A DNA stretch of 64,000 nt, taken from the NCBI RefSeq assembly GCF_024105665.1, contig NZ_JAAAMK010000012.1, forward strand, positions 35,248 through 99,247, read 5' to 3'. This stretch comes from Aliihoeflea aestuarii. Its GTDB lineage: Bacteria; Pseudomonadota; Alphaproteobacteria; Rhizobiales; Rhizobiaceae. The notes below the pieces were generated by a model. That model was given only the letters and a program-made list of their open reading frames with translations, searched no databases and had not been told where the DNA came from. Position 1 is the first letter of the stretch, and each line of letters opens with the position of its first letter. Made by a program: the position numbers and the translations under genes. Shown piece after piece: positions 1 to 10,104 of the stretch.

Positions 1-453
1 CCGCACCGGCTCGGTGACGACGATCGACGGGACCGTCTTGATCGCCTGGCCTTCGTGCCGAACGAGTTCCGGTTCGGCGGCCGACTCATCGTGATCAGAG
101 CCGGCATCCGGCTCGGCGGCCGGCGCCTCGAAATCGGCTGCCGGTCGTCCGTCCGTCATGGCCGGCGGCAGGGCCGAATCAAGAAGCGAGGCGCGAGCGC
201 CTTCGATGCCCATGATTCGCACGTTGCGCGTGCCGAGTTCGTCGACCAGACGACGCAGCTCGGCCTTGTCGATATCGAGCGTCGCCACATCGAGAACGAC
301 CGGCCGACGCAGGAAAAACCCCGCCGAACGGGCGGCCAGATCATCGAGACGCACAAGCCAATCCTCGAAGGGCAACTCCGGGGTCAGGACAAGCGCGAGG
401 AAGGAGCGACCCTTGAGGCGGATCGGCCGTGACTGTGTTAACACTTTGGTCAT
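1..453 (-). CDS. minC: Septum site-determining protein MinC, N-terminal part (runs off the left edge)
   Basis: 151 codons are open to the window edge. The protein begins MTKVLTQSRPIRLKGRSFLA and continues with LALVLTPELPFEDWLVRLDD and RRPVVLDVATLDID, which match the MinC N-terminal domain (about residues 1-100). A Pro/Ala/Glu-rich linker follows, and the beta-helical C-terminal domain lies outside the window. MinC blocks FtsZ assembly away from midcell, together with MinD. minD and minE would be expected next, off the left edge. Three consecutive ATGs (459, 456, 453) precede the conserved start; I chose the last because family members begin MTKVL. It is divergent from ftsK across a region holding a CtrA-type box. 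Confidence 0.88.
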   Translation of the reverse strand, partial: MTKVLTQSRPIRLKGRSFLALVLTPELPFEDWLVRLDDLAARSAGFFLRRPVVLDVATLDIDKAELRRLVDELGTRNVRIMGIEGARASLLDSALPPAMTDGRPAADFEAPAAEPDAGSDHDESAAEPELVRHEGQAIKTVPSIVVTEPVR

Positions 454-494
454 CATCATTAATTTTCGGTTGCACCCAGCTAGACGCGAAATGG

Positions 495-509
495 TTAACA
501 AGTCGTTAA
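495..509. promoter_or_regulatory. CtrA-type box, TTAA-N7-TTAA
   Basis: TTAA (495-498), seven bases (CAAGTCG), TTAA (506-509), followed by CC. This is the full consensus for the alphaproteobacterial cell-cycle regulator CtrA. It sits between the divergent minC and ftsK genes, 36 bp upstream of the first minC ATG. TTAAC half-sites also occur near 436-442 and 601-606. Regulation by CtrA is inferred from the motif and context only. Confidence 0.6.
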
Positions 510-653
510 CCATTTGCATCGAAGGCCCTTCGTCCACCGCTGTTGCGTGACGACAACGGCAGCAAGATGGCTTGGAAAACGAAGAGCGAAGGAAGGGTCT
601 GTTAACCACGGTTTTCTATCTGTTGGGTCGCAACAGAGCCAAGAGTTTTCAGC

Positions 654-2915
<2,262 letters not shown>

Positions 2916-2931
2916 TCCTTGCCTGAATTGC

Positions 2932-3372
2932 TCAGCGCGCCGCGCGGCCCACACCGCCGCGCGGCTTGATCGCAGCGATGAGATCGCCGGTTTCGAGCCG
3001 TTCGAGGATCGGACATTCGGGCCGGTCGTCGCCGTGACAGGAATCGGCGAGCGTCGTCAGCGTGTTCGCCATCTCCTGCAAATCCCGGATCCTGCGGTGC
3101 AGATCATCGATATGGCCGCGCGCGATGCGCTTGACCTCGGCGCTGTGGCGCGACTGGTCCTGCCACAGGCCCAGCAATTCGGAAATCTCGGCGACTGAAA
3201 ACCCCAGGTCGCGGGCGCGGCGAACGAAGCGCAGCATGTGAATGTCGGGTTCCGAGTATTCGCGATACCCCGATGCGGTGCGTTCGGCGCGCGGGATCAG
3301 CCCCGACTGCTCGTAATAGCGGATCATCTTGGCCGAAACGCCCGACGCCTCCGCAGCCTGACCGATATTCAT
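2932..3372 (-). CDS. cueR: Cu(I)-responsive MerR-family regulator, CueR/HmrR type
   Basis: 146 residues from MNIGQAAEASGVSAKMIRYY, a MerR winged-helix start; GGAG lies six bases before the ATG. The C-terminal metal loop CHGDDRPECPIL matches the two-cysteine Cu(I) loop of CueR. A dimerisation helix lies between. The protein senses cytoplasmic Cu(I) and twists its operator to activate transcription. Longer starts (3384, 3390 or further upstream) are possible. It is divergent from the DUF305 gene, with a perfect CueR-type operator at 3469-3499 between them. A GC-rich inverted repeat (GCCGCGCGGC twice) overlaps its 3' end against ftsK. Confidence 0.9.
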   Translation of the reverse strand: MNIGQAAEASGVSAKMIRYYEQSGLIPRAERTASGYREYSEPDIHMLRFVRRARDLGFSVAEISELLGLWQDQSRHSAEVKRIARGHIDDLHRRIRDLQEMANTLTTLADSCHGDDRPECPILERLETGDLIAAIKPRGGVGRAAR

Positions 3373-3468
3373 CGCCTTCTCCATCCGCATCGTCACTCTA
3401 TTCCCAGACCGCATGTGGGCTTTCGACTTGCCCGGATTCAAGACGCGAATTTTGTTGCCGCACAGACG

Positions 3469-3499
3469 TTGACCTTCCAACGATGGGAAGGCCTACATG
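3469..3499 (+). promoter_or_regulatory. CueR operator/promoter with 19-bp spacer
   Basis: -35 TTGACC (3469-3474) and -10 TACATG (3494-3499) are separated by 19 bp, the overlong spacer typical of MerR-activated promoters. Inside lies the dyad CCTTCC-N7-GGAAGG (3473-3491), the CueR core seen at copA-type promoters. It points at the DUF305 gene starting at 3534. Confidence 0.85.
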
Positions 3500-3533
3500 A
3501 AGCGCACCGAACACATCGAAACCGGAGCGCCCA

Positions 3534-3920
3534 ATGAACAAGCTTGTCCCCATCGCCCTTGCCGCATTCGTCGCCAGCGTCGGATTTGCCGTCGCGCAAA
3601 ATGCGACGACCGGACACGAAGGGCACGGCGGCCATTCGATGACGAACACGGACGCAGCGGCGGAAACACCGGCGACGGCCGCCTATCGCGCGGCCAACGA
3701 TCGCATGCACGAAGCGATGACGGAGGACTTCACCGGCGATGCCGACGTCGATTTCATGCGTGGCATGATCCCGCATCATCAGGGCGCGATCGACATGGCG
3801 CGAATCGTCCTCGAACACGGGTCGGACCCGCAGGTTCGCGCGCTCGCCGAAGAGGTGATCGCGACGCAAGAGGCCGAGATCGACATGATGGAAAAATGGC
3901 TGGCCGAGCACGGCCGCTAA
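3534..3920 (+). CDS. Exported DUF305 (CopM-like) copper-associated protein
   Basis: 128 residues. An N-terminal signal peptide (MNKLVPIALAAFVASVGFAVA) is followed by a His-rich stretch (HEGHGGHS). The DUF305 core follows, with MRGMIPHHQGAIDMA (around residue 80) and a C-terminal helix. DUF305 proteins are helical, ferritin-like periplasmic proteins; some, such as cyanobacterial CopM, bind copper. Transcription is expected from the CueR promoter just upstream, and GGAG precedes the ATG. The His/Met residues and operator support a periplasmic copper-binding role, but the exact activity is unknown. Confidence 0.85.
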   Translation: MNKLVPIALAAFVASVGFAVAQNATTGHEGHGGHSMTNTDAAAETPATAAYRAANDRMHEAMTEDFTGDADVDFMRGMIPHHQGAIDMARIVLEHGSDPQVRALAEEVIATQEAEIDMMEKWLAEHGR

Positions 3921-3966
3921 GCCGAACCTCTTCTCCTTTCCTCGTATTTCAGGAATGATGAGCGCC

Positions 3967-4728
3967 ATGACGACGACTGTTTCGAAGCGTGCCGAACTCC
4001 ACCGGATGGTGATGTCCGAACACACCTGCCCCTTCGGATTGAAGGCGCTCGACCTCCTGAAGCGCGAAGGCTACGCGGTCGATGACCACAAGCTGACCTC
4101 GCGGCCGCAGATCGATGCCTTCAAGGAACAGCACGGGGTCAGGACGACGCCGCAAGTTTTCATCGAGGGCACGCGGATCGGGGGCTATGACGAACTTCTC
4201 AAGTTCCTGGGCAAAAGCGTGAAGGACAAGAACGCCGTCACCTACGCACCGGTGATCGCGCTGTTCTCGATGGGCGCGTCGATGGCGGTCGCGGCGAGCT
4301 GGGCTGCATATGGAACGATCTTCACCGTCCAGGCGGCGGAATGGTTCATCGCGATCTCGATGTGTCTTCTGGCGCTGCAAAAGCTGAAGGACATCGAAGG
4401 CTTCGCGACCATGTTCCTCAACTACGACCTGCTCGCGCAGCGCTGGGTGCGCTATTCCTACATCTATCCGTTCGCCGAGGGGCTTGCTGGCCTTCTGATG
4501 ATGGCCGGCGCGCTGATGTGGCTGTCAATCCCGCTGGCGCTCTTCATCGGCACGATCGGCGCGATCTCGGTCTTCAAGGCGGTCTATATCGACAGGCGCG
4601 AACTGAAATGCGCCTGCGTGGGCGGCGACAGCAACGTCCCGCTGGGTTTCGTGTCGCTGACGGAAAACCTGATGATGGTGGGTATGGCCGTGTGGATGCT
4701 GGTCAAGCCGATGGGGGTCGGGCTTTGA
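3967..4728 (+). CDS. Glutaredoxin-MauE/DoxX-like membrane redox fusion protein
   Basis: 253 residues. Residues 1 to about 85 form a glutaredoxin fold with CPFG in place of CPYC and the cis-Pro motif TTPQVFIEG. The remainder has four hydrophobic helices of the MauE/DoxX redox-associated type and ends with CACVGGDSNVPLGFVSLTE, a conserved dithiol-like segment. It probably passes thiol redox equivalents across the inner membrane. It lies 46 bp after the DUF305 gene on the same strand, so co-regulation by CueR is likely. Start choice among 3955, 3958 and 3967 is uncertain; AGGA sits 12 bases before 3967. Confidence 0.8.
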   Translation: MTTTVSKRAELHRMVMSEHTCPFGLKALDLLKREGYAVDDHKLTSRPQIDAFKEQHGVRTTPQVFIEGTRIGGYDELLKFLGKSVKDKNAVTYAPVIALFSMGASMAVAASWAAYGTIFTVQAAEWFIAISMCLLALQKLKDIEGFATMFLNYDLLAQRWVRYSYIYPFAEGLAGLLMMAGALMWLSIPLALFIGTIGAISVFKAVYIDRRELKCACVGGDSNVPLGFVSLTENLMMVGMAVWMLVKPMGVGL

Positions 4729-4801
4729 TGCGCGAGCGCGTTCCGCGCGGCTGTCCGCCATGATGCGGCAGGCGTGATCACGTCGTCTGATAGAGCCGCT
4801 T

Positions 4802-4816
4802 GATCCGTAACGGATC
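4802..4816. repeat. 15-bp inverted repeat in intergenic DNA
   Basis: GATCCGT-A-ACGGATC is a perfect 7-bp inverted repeat about 75 bp after the glutaredoxin fusion gene and about 100 bp before the TetR palindrome. There is no T-run, so a terminator is unlikely; an operator is possible but unsupported. Confidence 0.35.
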
Positions 4817-4915
4817 GTCGGTTGCGCTGGCAAATGCTTGCCCTTCTTGAACTGTGCCCGAGTCCGTGCTCGCTGCCTCCTCATTGACAAATGCCGGTCA
4901 TTGAGAGACGCTGGA

Positions 4916-4940
4916 TATGAAACATGAATCATGTGTCATA
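4916..4940. promoter_or_regulatory. TetR-family operator, copy 1 (25-bp near-perfect palindrome)
   Basis: Arms TATGAAACATGA and TCATGTGTCATA flank a central A; 11 of 12 arm positions pair. A second copy, 21 of 25 bases identical, lies at 6011-6035 just upstream of the TetR gene. A TTGACA hexamer is at 4884-4889. Copy 1 sits immediately upstream of the ribosome binding site of the truncated binding-protein gene. Confidence 0.7.
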
Positions 4941-4954
4941 CCTGGGAGGAGAGC

Positions 4955-5398
4955 ATAAAGAAGGTAATCAAGGCGGTCATGGCGTCAATCGCCTTCACCG
5001 CTGCGGTGGGCGCGTTCGGAACGGCGCGGGCGGAGGACATCACCATCGCCCATGTCTATGGCAAGACGGGCGCACTCGAAGCCTATGCGAAACAGTCTCA
5101 TGACGGTCTGCTGCTCGGGCTGGAATACGCCACGGACGGCACGATGGAGATCGACGGGCGACGCCTCGTCGTCATCGAGAAGGACACGCAGCTTCGTCCC
5201 GAACTCGGCCGCGCGCTGCTGGCCGAAGCCTATGGCGACGACAACGCCACGATCGCCGTGGGAGACGTCTCGTCGGGCGTCGCACTCGCCATGCTTCCGG
5301 TCGCCGAGGAATTCGAGCGCCTGCTGATCGTCGAGCCGGCGGTGGCCGATTCCATCACCGGGCCGGACTGGAACCGGTACATCTTCCGCACGAGCGCC
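4955..5398 (+). pseudogene. Truncated ABC substrate-binding protein (branched-chain amino-acid/urea type)
   Basis: The frame encodes a signal peptide (KKVIKAVMASIAFTAAVGAFGTARA) and the first half of a type I periplasmic binding protein: ITIAHVYGKTGALEAYAKQ, then EFERLLIVEPAVADSITG and WNRYIFRTS. Family members run to about 400 residues. Here homology stops around 5396, a few bases before the stop codon of the convergent TetR gene, and the frame then reads TetR antisense to 5602. GGGAGGAG (4944-4951) is a good ribosome binding site, but the codon at the natural start is ATA (4955), not ATG. The only in-frame ATG upstream (4931) lies inside the operator. The gene appears doubly disabled, and no permease or ATPase partner follows. 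Confidence 0.75.
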
Positions 5399-5403
5399 CC
5401 CGG

Positions 5404-5991
5404 TCATGGCCGCAAGCCCTTTTCAAGCATGTCGAAAACTTCGGCGACGACCGCGTCCGGGTCGAGATCGTCCTGTTGCTGCCATACGCAGAAGCGCTCG
5501 CCCAGGGTCTTGGCCATTCCCATCAGCGCCCAAGCCCTGATTTCGGCATTGCCGGGGCGGATCGTGCCGTCCTGCGCCGCCTCGGCGAGGTTTTGCGCGT
5601 AGGCCTTGGCGAAATTGCTGAAATAATCCCGATAGGCATCGGGCGCGACGAAGCGGGCTTCCTCGACGATGTTGTAAAGGCTCGGACGCTCGGCCACGAA
5701 CCGAAGAAATGCCCCGAGGCCGACCCGCTCGGCCTCGACCCGGTCCGCGATGCCCGCGACCGCCTCGGACAGGCGCGCGCGCGTCAGCCTGCCCATCAGC
5801 GCGACGAGTTCGCGAAACACCATGTCCTTGGTGGAAAAGTAGATGTAGAACGTGCCCTGCGCGATGCCTGCCGCACGCGTGATGTCGGTGATGGACGACG
5901 AGGCGAAGCCGCGCTTGCCGATCTCCGCCTCGGCTGCCGCCAGGATCGCGTTTCTCGTATCCTCGCCCCGTGCGGTTCGCGTCTTCTTCAT
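5404..5991 (-). CDS. TetR/AcrR-family transcriptional regulator
   Basis: 195 residues. The N-terminal helix-turn-helix is clear: RNAILAAAEAEIGKRGFA, SITDITRAAGIAQGTFYIYF, STKDMVF. The C-terminal ligand domain (about residues 60-195) is of TetR_C type and does not reveal the ligand. I start at ATG 5991 (MKKTRTARGED); a GTG at 6027 is also in frame but would lie within the operator. The 25-bp palindrome at 6011-6035 lies 20 bp upstream, which suggests autorepression. The matching palindrome at 4916-4940 suggests that it controlled the now-truncated importer. Confidence 0.85.
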   Translation of the reverse strand: MKKTRTARGEDTRNAILAAAEAEIGKRGFASSSITDITRAAGIAQGTFYIYFSTKDMVFRELVALMGRLTRARLSEAVAGIADRVEAERVGLGAFLRFVAERPSLYNIVEEARFVAPDAYRDYFSNFAKAYAQNLAEAAQDGTIRPGNAEIRAWALMGMAKTLGERFCVWQQQDDLDPDAVVAEVFDMLEKGLRP

Positions 5992-6010
5992 CGCGCCAAA
6001 AGCTCTCAAA

Positions 6011-6035
6011 TATGAAACATGATTCACTCGTCATA
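6011..6035. promoter_or_regulatory. TetR-family operator, copy 2
   Basis: TATGAAACATGA, T, TCACTCGTCATA. The left half is identical to copy 1 at 4916-4927; the right half is degenerate, with 8 of 12 arm positions pairing. It lies 20 bp upstream of the TetR start codon, the expected place for an autoregulatory operator. Confidence 0.6.
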
Positions 6036-6196
6036 ATGGATCGCGTTGCCGACAAGTCAAGGTGCAAGGCACGGGCGGCGCTTCTATCGAAATCCGAAAT
6101 GCTTCAAGTCAAGTCTGCATTCAAGAATTCTCCGCCGAGCAAATATCTCGAAAGCGAGACCTCTGCGCCTGGCCCGGCATCGGCAAGCCTTCCCCG

Positions 6197-7933
6197 TCAA
6201 TCGCCCAGGACCGTGCCTTCGCGACGCTTGTCGGCGGCACCGACGAGGCCGTCGTCGGTGATCGCGATGACGTGAATGCCGGAGTTGAGATCGGTCACAT
6301 TGACGTCGTGACCGAGCGCCCTCAACCCTTCGGCGAAGGCTGTCGCCCCTTCGCCTTCCTCGACATTGGTGCGGCCGTTGAGATTGGTCACATGCGGCAG
6401 GTCGATCGCGTCTTGCGGGTCCATGCCCCAGTCGAGGATCGAGATGAGCGACAGCGCCGTATAGTCGATGATGGCCGCGCCGCCGGGGCTGCCGGTCAGG
6501 AGGACAGGCCGGCCGTCTTCGAACACGACGGTCGGCGCCATCGACGAACGCGGGCGCTTGCCCGGTTCCACCCGGTTGGCGACCGGCGCGCCATCGGCCT
6601 CGGGTGCGAAGGAGAAGTCCGTCAGTTCGTTGTTGAGCAGGAAGCCGCGCGTCATGACGCGGTTGCCGAAGCCGCTCTCGATGGTCGTCGTGGCTGAAAT
6701 CGCGTTGCCCTCGCCGTCCACGATGACGAAATGCGACGTTCCGGCACGCGGCCGCTCGATATCGGGGGTGAGCGAAGCCTTGTCCCAGCCGGGCGGAACA
6801 CCCGGCGACGCGACGCCCATGCTCGCGTCAGGGTCGATCAGTGCACTGCGCTCCTCCAGATAAATCTCGTCCAGATAAGCGTCCGGGATATCGACGAAAT
6901 CGCTGTCGCCCAGATAGAGCCCGCGATCGGCGAAGGCAAGGCGCGAGGCCTCCGCGAACAGATGCCGGAACGCGACGCCGTCCTCCATCGACGCCAGGTC
7001 GAAGGGTTCAAGGATGCCCAGCATCTGGCCGACGGTGAAGGCACCGGACGAGGGCGGCCCCATGCCGCAGACTTCGTAGCTGCGATACTCCATGCACACG
7101 GGATCGCGCATGACCACCTCATAGGCCGCGAAATCCTCCATCGTCAAAATGCCGGGATTGATGTTGGTCCTGAGCGCGGCAACGATGTCTTCGGCAATCT
7201 CGCCGGTATAGAAGGGCGCGGCGCCCTCCTCGGCGAGAAGCCTCAAACTGTTCGCATAGGGCTGATTGGCGAGTGTCGATCCTTCGGCGATCGGCCGGCC
7301 TTCGGGAAGGAAATAGTCGCCGGTCGCCACGAAGGTGTCGAGCCCCTCCGTCCCGGCAATTGCGGCGGCGAGGCGCTGTGTGACGGTGAAGCCCTTTTCG
7401 GCGGTCTCGATGGCCGGCTGGATCAAGTCTGCCCATTCCATCGTGCCGTGGTCGCGATGGATTCGTTCGAGCAGCATCGGCGTTCCCGGCACGCCGGCCG
7501 AGCGCCCGCCGATCACCGCATCGGTAAATGCCAGCGGCTCGCCGTTCTGATCGAGCCAGTAATCGTCTTCGGCCGCCAATGGTGCCTTTTCGCGCGCGTC
7601 ATAGGTCGAAAGGCTGGCCGAATCCGCGTCCCAGTAAAGCAGGAACGCTCCGCCGCCGAGCCCCGAACTTTGAGGCTCGACCAGCCCGAGCATCGTCTGC
7701 ACGGCAACAGCAGCATCGGCCGCCGATCCTCCCGCGGCCAGAATGTCATAGCCGGCCTGCGTGGCGAGCGGATGTGCGGAGGCGACCATGAAATCATCCG
7801 CCAGAACCGACTGCCTTTGAGCGATGGCCGTTGTTTCCTCAGGCTGGGGGCGGGCTTCCTGAGCGAAGAGCTGGGTGGATGCGAAGCCACTTGCCGCGAC
7901 AACGCCAACGAACGAGCGAACCAAGATCGTCAT
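6197..7933 (-). CDS. ggt: Gamma-glutamyltransferase (exported)
   Basis: 578 residues. A Sec signal peptide (MTILVRSFVGVVAASGFAS) is followed by the Ntn-hydrolase proenzyme. Autocleavage is expected before the Thr of AGTSHF at about residue 398, which becomes the nucleophile of the small subunit. The glycine-rich GSPGG loop binding gamma-glutamyl substrate and SSGLGGGAF in the large subunit are present. The enzyme cleaves glutathione and other gamma-glutamyl amides in the periplasm. GGAGG lies 7 bases before ATG 7933, preferred over the more upstream ATG at 7954. It is divergent from the DUF2946 gene. Its length is normal for the family, and no operon partner is evident. Confidence 0.92.
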   Translation of the reverse strand: MTILVRSFVGVVAASGFASTQLFAQEARPQPEETTAIAQRQSVLADDFMVASAHPLATQAGYDILAAGGSAADAAVAVQTMLGLVEPQSSGLGGGAFLLYWDADSASLSTYDAREKAPLAAEDDYWLDQNGEPLAFTDAVIGGRSAGVPGTPMLLERIHRDHGTMEWADLIQPAIETAEKGFTVTQRLAAAIAGTEGLDTFVATGDYFLPEGRPIAEGSTLANQPYANSLRLLAEEGAAPFYTGEIAEDIVAALRTNINPGILTMEDFAAYEVVMRDPVCMEYRSYEVCGMGPPSSGAFTVGQMLGILEPFDLASMEDGVAFRHLFAEASRLAFADRGLYLGDSDFVDIPDAYLDEIYLEERSALIDPDASMGVASPGVPPGWDKASLTPDIERPRAGTSHFVIVDGEGNAISATTTIESGFGNRVMTRGFLLNNELTDFSFAPEADGAPVANRVEPGKRPRSSMAPTVVFEDGRPVLLTGSPGGAAIIDYTALSLISILDWGMDPQDAIDLPHVTNLNGRTNVEEGEGATAFAEGLRALGHDVNVTDLNSGIHVIAITDDGLVGAADKRREGTVLGD

Positions 7934-8168
7934 ATGAATTCCTCCACGCATCATGAGCCGGTGTGCCGAGCCCTTGTGGAACCGGCCTTGAACCGACCAT
8001 ACCCCGTCATGTGGAAAGTGGCCAATTTCGAGCCGGGTCGCTAACGGCTGCTTCCGAGGATCGTCGTCGGCTTGCGCTGCGGCGTTTCGACCCTATGGGC
8101 CGATCGAAGCGTCAGCAGGCTTGTCGATATCCCCCGCGCTTTGTAAATGCTGCGCCGTGGGGATGGGC

Positions 8169-8552
8169 ATGGCTGCGCGCAAGAGATTCATCAAGGATGT
8201 GGGGCTCGCGCTTGCGGCGCTGTCGGTCTACTTTCTTGCGCTCCTCACGCCACTTCACCACGTCTCGGCGACACAAAACAGCCTTGCCGAACTCGGATTC
8301 GAGACGGCCGGTACCTGGACCATCTGTTCCGTCGACGGCGCGCAGGATCGGGAGAAACCCTTTGCAGTTCAATGCCCGGTCTGCTGTCTCGTCAAGGCTC
8401 AAGGTTTCATTCCTCCGACCATCGATTACGTGGCCGCGAACCCGTCGGTCCGGCCCGAGCCGCCGATCGTTTCCGAACGGCTCGCGCCGCACCCGTTCGA
8501 CGTCAACTTTCGAGCAGCCCCTCGAGCGCCGCCGCTCGCAGCCTCGGTCTGA
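8169..8552 (+). CDS. DUF2946-family membrane-associated protein
   Basis: 127 residues. One N-terminal hydrophobic helix (VGLALAALSVYFLALLTPLH) is followed by an exported region with cysteines in CSVDG and QCPVCCLVKAQGF, then a Pro-rich tail. DUF2946 proteins typically sit beside TonB receptors or copper genes and carry His/Cys residues consistent with metal binding. GGGG lies upstream; ATG 8163 and TTG 8121 are alternative starts. The PepSY protein gene follows on the same strand after 125 bp. The metal link is inferred from family context. Confidence 0.7.
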   Translation: MAARKRFIKDVGLALAALSVYFLALLTPLHHVSATQNSLAELGFETAGTWTICSVDGAQDREKPFAVQCPVCCLVKAQGFIPPTIDYVAANPSVRPEPPIVSERLAPHPFDVNFRAAPRAPPLAASV

Positions 8553-8677
8553 CGGCGCCTAGCGCCCTGTTTCATCCCAAGACTGGACTCGCGGTGCCGA
8601 TCGGCCCGTGCTGCCGAAAGTTAATGCCATGCCACTTTTGTCCGTATCCGGTTCGACCCTTATCGAAGGGGCGAGCC

Positions 8678-10030
8678 ATGAGTGATGCTGCCACCGGCCT
8701 CAAGCCGTTCGTCACGCGGCTGCACTTCTACATCGGCCTGTTCGTCGGGCCGTTCATCCTGATAGCGGCCGTCACCGGGCTGCTCTATGTGCTCACGCCC
8801 CAGCTTGAGGACTGGATTTATCGGGACCAACTGCGCACCGCATCGGAAGGGCCGGCCGTCTCGTTGAGCGCGCAAGCTGCCGCCGCGCGCGCGTTCATCG
8901 GCGACGCGCCGACGCTTTTCGCCGTTCGTCCCGCAATCGGACCGGGCTACACGACCCGCATCATGTTCAGCGAACCGGGGCATGGCGGCTCCGAGAGCCG
9001 GGCGATATTCGTCGACCCCGCCACGCTGGAGATCAGGGGAGACCTGATCGTTTACGGCACGAGCGGGACATTGCCGTTCCGCACGGCCATCGATTACCTG
9101 CATCGCAATCTCATGCTGGGCGAGCCGGGGCGCATCTACAGCGAACTGGCAGCCTCGTGGCTGTGGATCGTCGCCCTCGGCGGCGCGGCGATGTGGTGGT
9201 GGCGGCGCAGCCCAAGGCGCTCGTCGGCCGATCTGAACGCCAATCTGCGCGCACGGCGGTTCCATGGACAGGTGGGCATATGGATCGTCGTCGGCCTGGT
9301 CTTCGTTTCGGCAACAGGTCTAACATGGTCCGAACGGGCCGGTGGCCGCATTTCTGAACTCAGAAACGCAGTCGGGTGGGTTACGCCTTCCGTTTCGACC
9401 TTGCTGGCCGATGAAAACCCGGCGGCCGACGGCCATCACGCCCATCATGCTCCCGTTCTTTTCGACGGGCCGCAGAACACGGATCATGCCCTTCAGCTCG
9501 ACCGGATCGAGGCAGCAAGTCGGCGGGCCGGCCTTGCGTCGCCAATGATCGAAATCCAAGTGCCACGGGCCGAAGATCGCGGCTGGATGGTGCGCGAATA
9601 CGACCGGTCGTGGCCATCCGACGTCGATGCCGTGGCTATCGATCCGCGTACGATGGAGGTGATCGACAGCGCCTTCTTCGAAACCTTCCCCGTGGTCGCC
9701 AAACTCATCCGCTGGGGGATCGATCTGCACATGGGCATCCTGTTCGGAATCGCGAACCAGATCCTGATGGCGGCGATCGCCATCGGATTGATCGTCAGCA
9801 TAATCTATGGATACCGAATCTGGTGGCTGCGTCGCCCTTCCCCCGGATCGGCCCCAAGGACGCTCGTCCAGAGCTGGTCGCATTTGTCATCGTCGCTCAA
9901 AATGGCAACGATTGCGATCGCGGCATTTTTCGGTTGGGCGCTTCCACTTGTCGGGGCGAGCCTGACGGCTTTTCTGTTGGTGGATATCGCCCGCTGGCGT
10001 TTCGCCGCCACGCGCCCAAAGACAGCATAG
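8678..10030 (+). CDS. PepSY-domain membrane protein (PiuB-like)
   Basis: 450 residues. An N-terminal helix (FYIGLFVGPFILIAAVTGLL), a periplasmic PepSY region (about 50-140), a second helix near 150-170, a third near 190-215, a second PepSY-type region with HHAHHAPVLF, and a C-terminal helix pair give the PepSY_TM pattern. These proteins accompany siderophore or metal receptors and may reduce metal chelates. No TonB-dependent receptor is next to it here; the partner is the DUF2946 gene. The start at MSDAATGL is supported by GAAGGGG about 10 bases upstream. A longer upstream frame overlapping the DUF2946 gene is discounted. Confidence 0.85.
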   Translation: MSDAATGLKPFVTRLHFYIGLFVGPFILIAAVTGLLYVLTPQLEDWIYRDQLRTASEGPAVSLSAQAAAARAFIGDAPTLFAVRPAIGPGYTTRIMFSEPGHGGSESRAIFVDPATLEIRGDLIVYGTSGTLPFRTAIDYLHRNLMLGEPGRIYSELAASWLWIVALGGAAMWWWRRSPRRSSADLNANLRARRFHGQVGIWIVVGLVFVSATGLTWSERAGGRISELRNAVGWVTPSVSTLLADENPAADGHHAHHAPVLFDGPQNTDHALQLDRIEAASRRAGLASPMIEIQVPRAEDRGWMVREYDRSWPSDVDAVAIDPRTMEVIDSAFFETFPVVAKLIRWGIDLHMGILFGIANQILMAAIAIGLIVSIIYGYRIWWLRRPSPGSAPRTLVQSWSHLSSSLKMATIAIAAFFGWALPLVGASLTAFLLVDIARWRFAATRPKTA

Positions 10031-10043
10031 AACCTGATCGGCT

Positions 10044-10070
10044 TGCGGGCGGCGATCGGCGCCGCCCGCA
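10044..10070. terminator. Probable bidirectional terminator hairpin
   Basis: Stem TGCGGGCGGC / GCCGCCCGCA (10 bp, perfect) with a 7-base loop, 14 bp after the PepSY stop and 35 bp from the convergent SRPBCC stop. No T-run follows, so termination is inferred from position and stem strength. Confidence 0.55.
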
Positions 10071-10104
10071 GTTGGTAACTCCGTCCCGTGAATGCTTCAC
10101 GCCG

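Noticed and set aside
2940..2966. Intrinsic terminator between ftsK and cueR
   Set aside because: GC-rich palindromic repeats are present but lie in the cueR coding end and have no T-run.
5399..5602. C-terminal half of the open frame that follows the truncated binding protein
   Set aside because: From about 5399 it is simply antisense to the TetR gene, with Ser/Arg-rich non-homologous residues.
8147..8677. Extended start of the PepSY protein reading through the DUF2946 gene
   Set aside because: The added N-terminus is out of frame with the DUF2946 protein and looks non-coding; ATG 8678 has its own ribosome binding site and begins the conserved helix.
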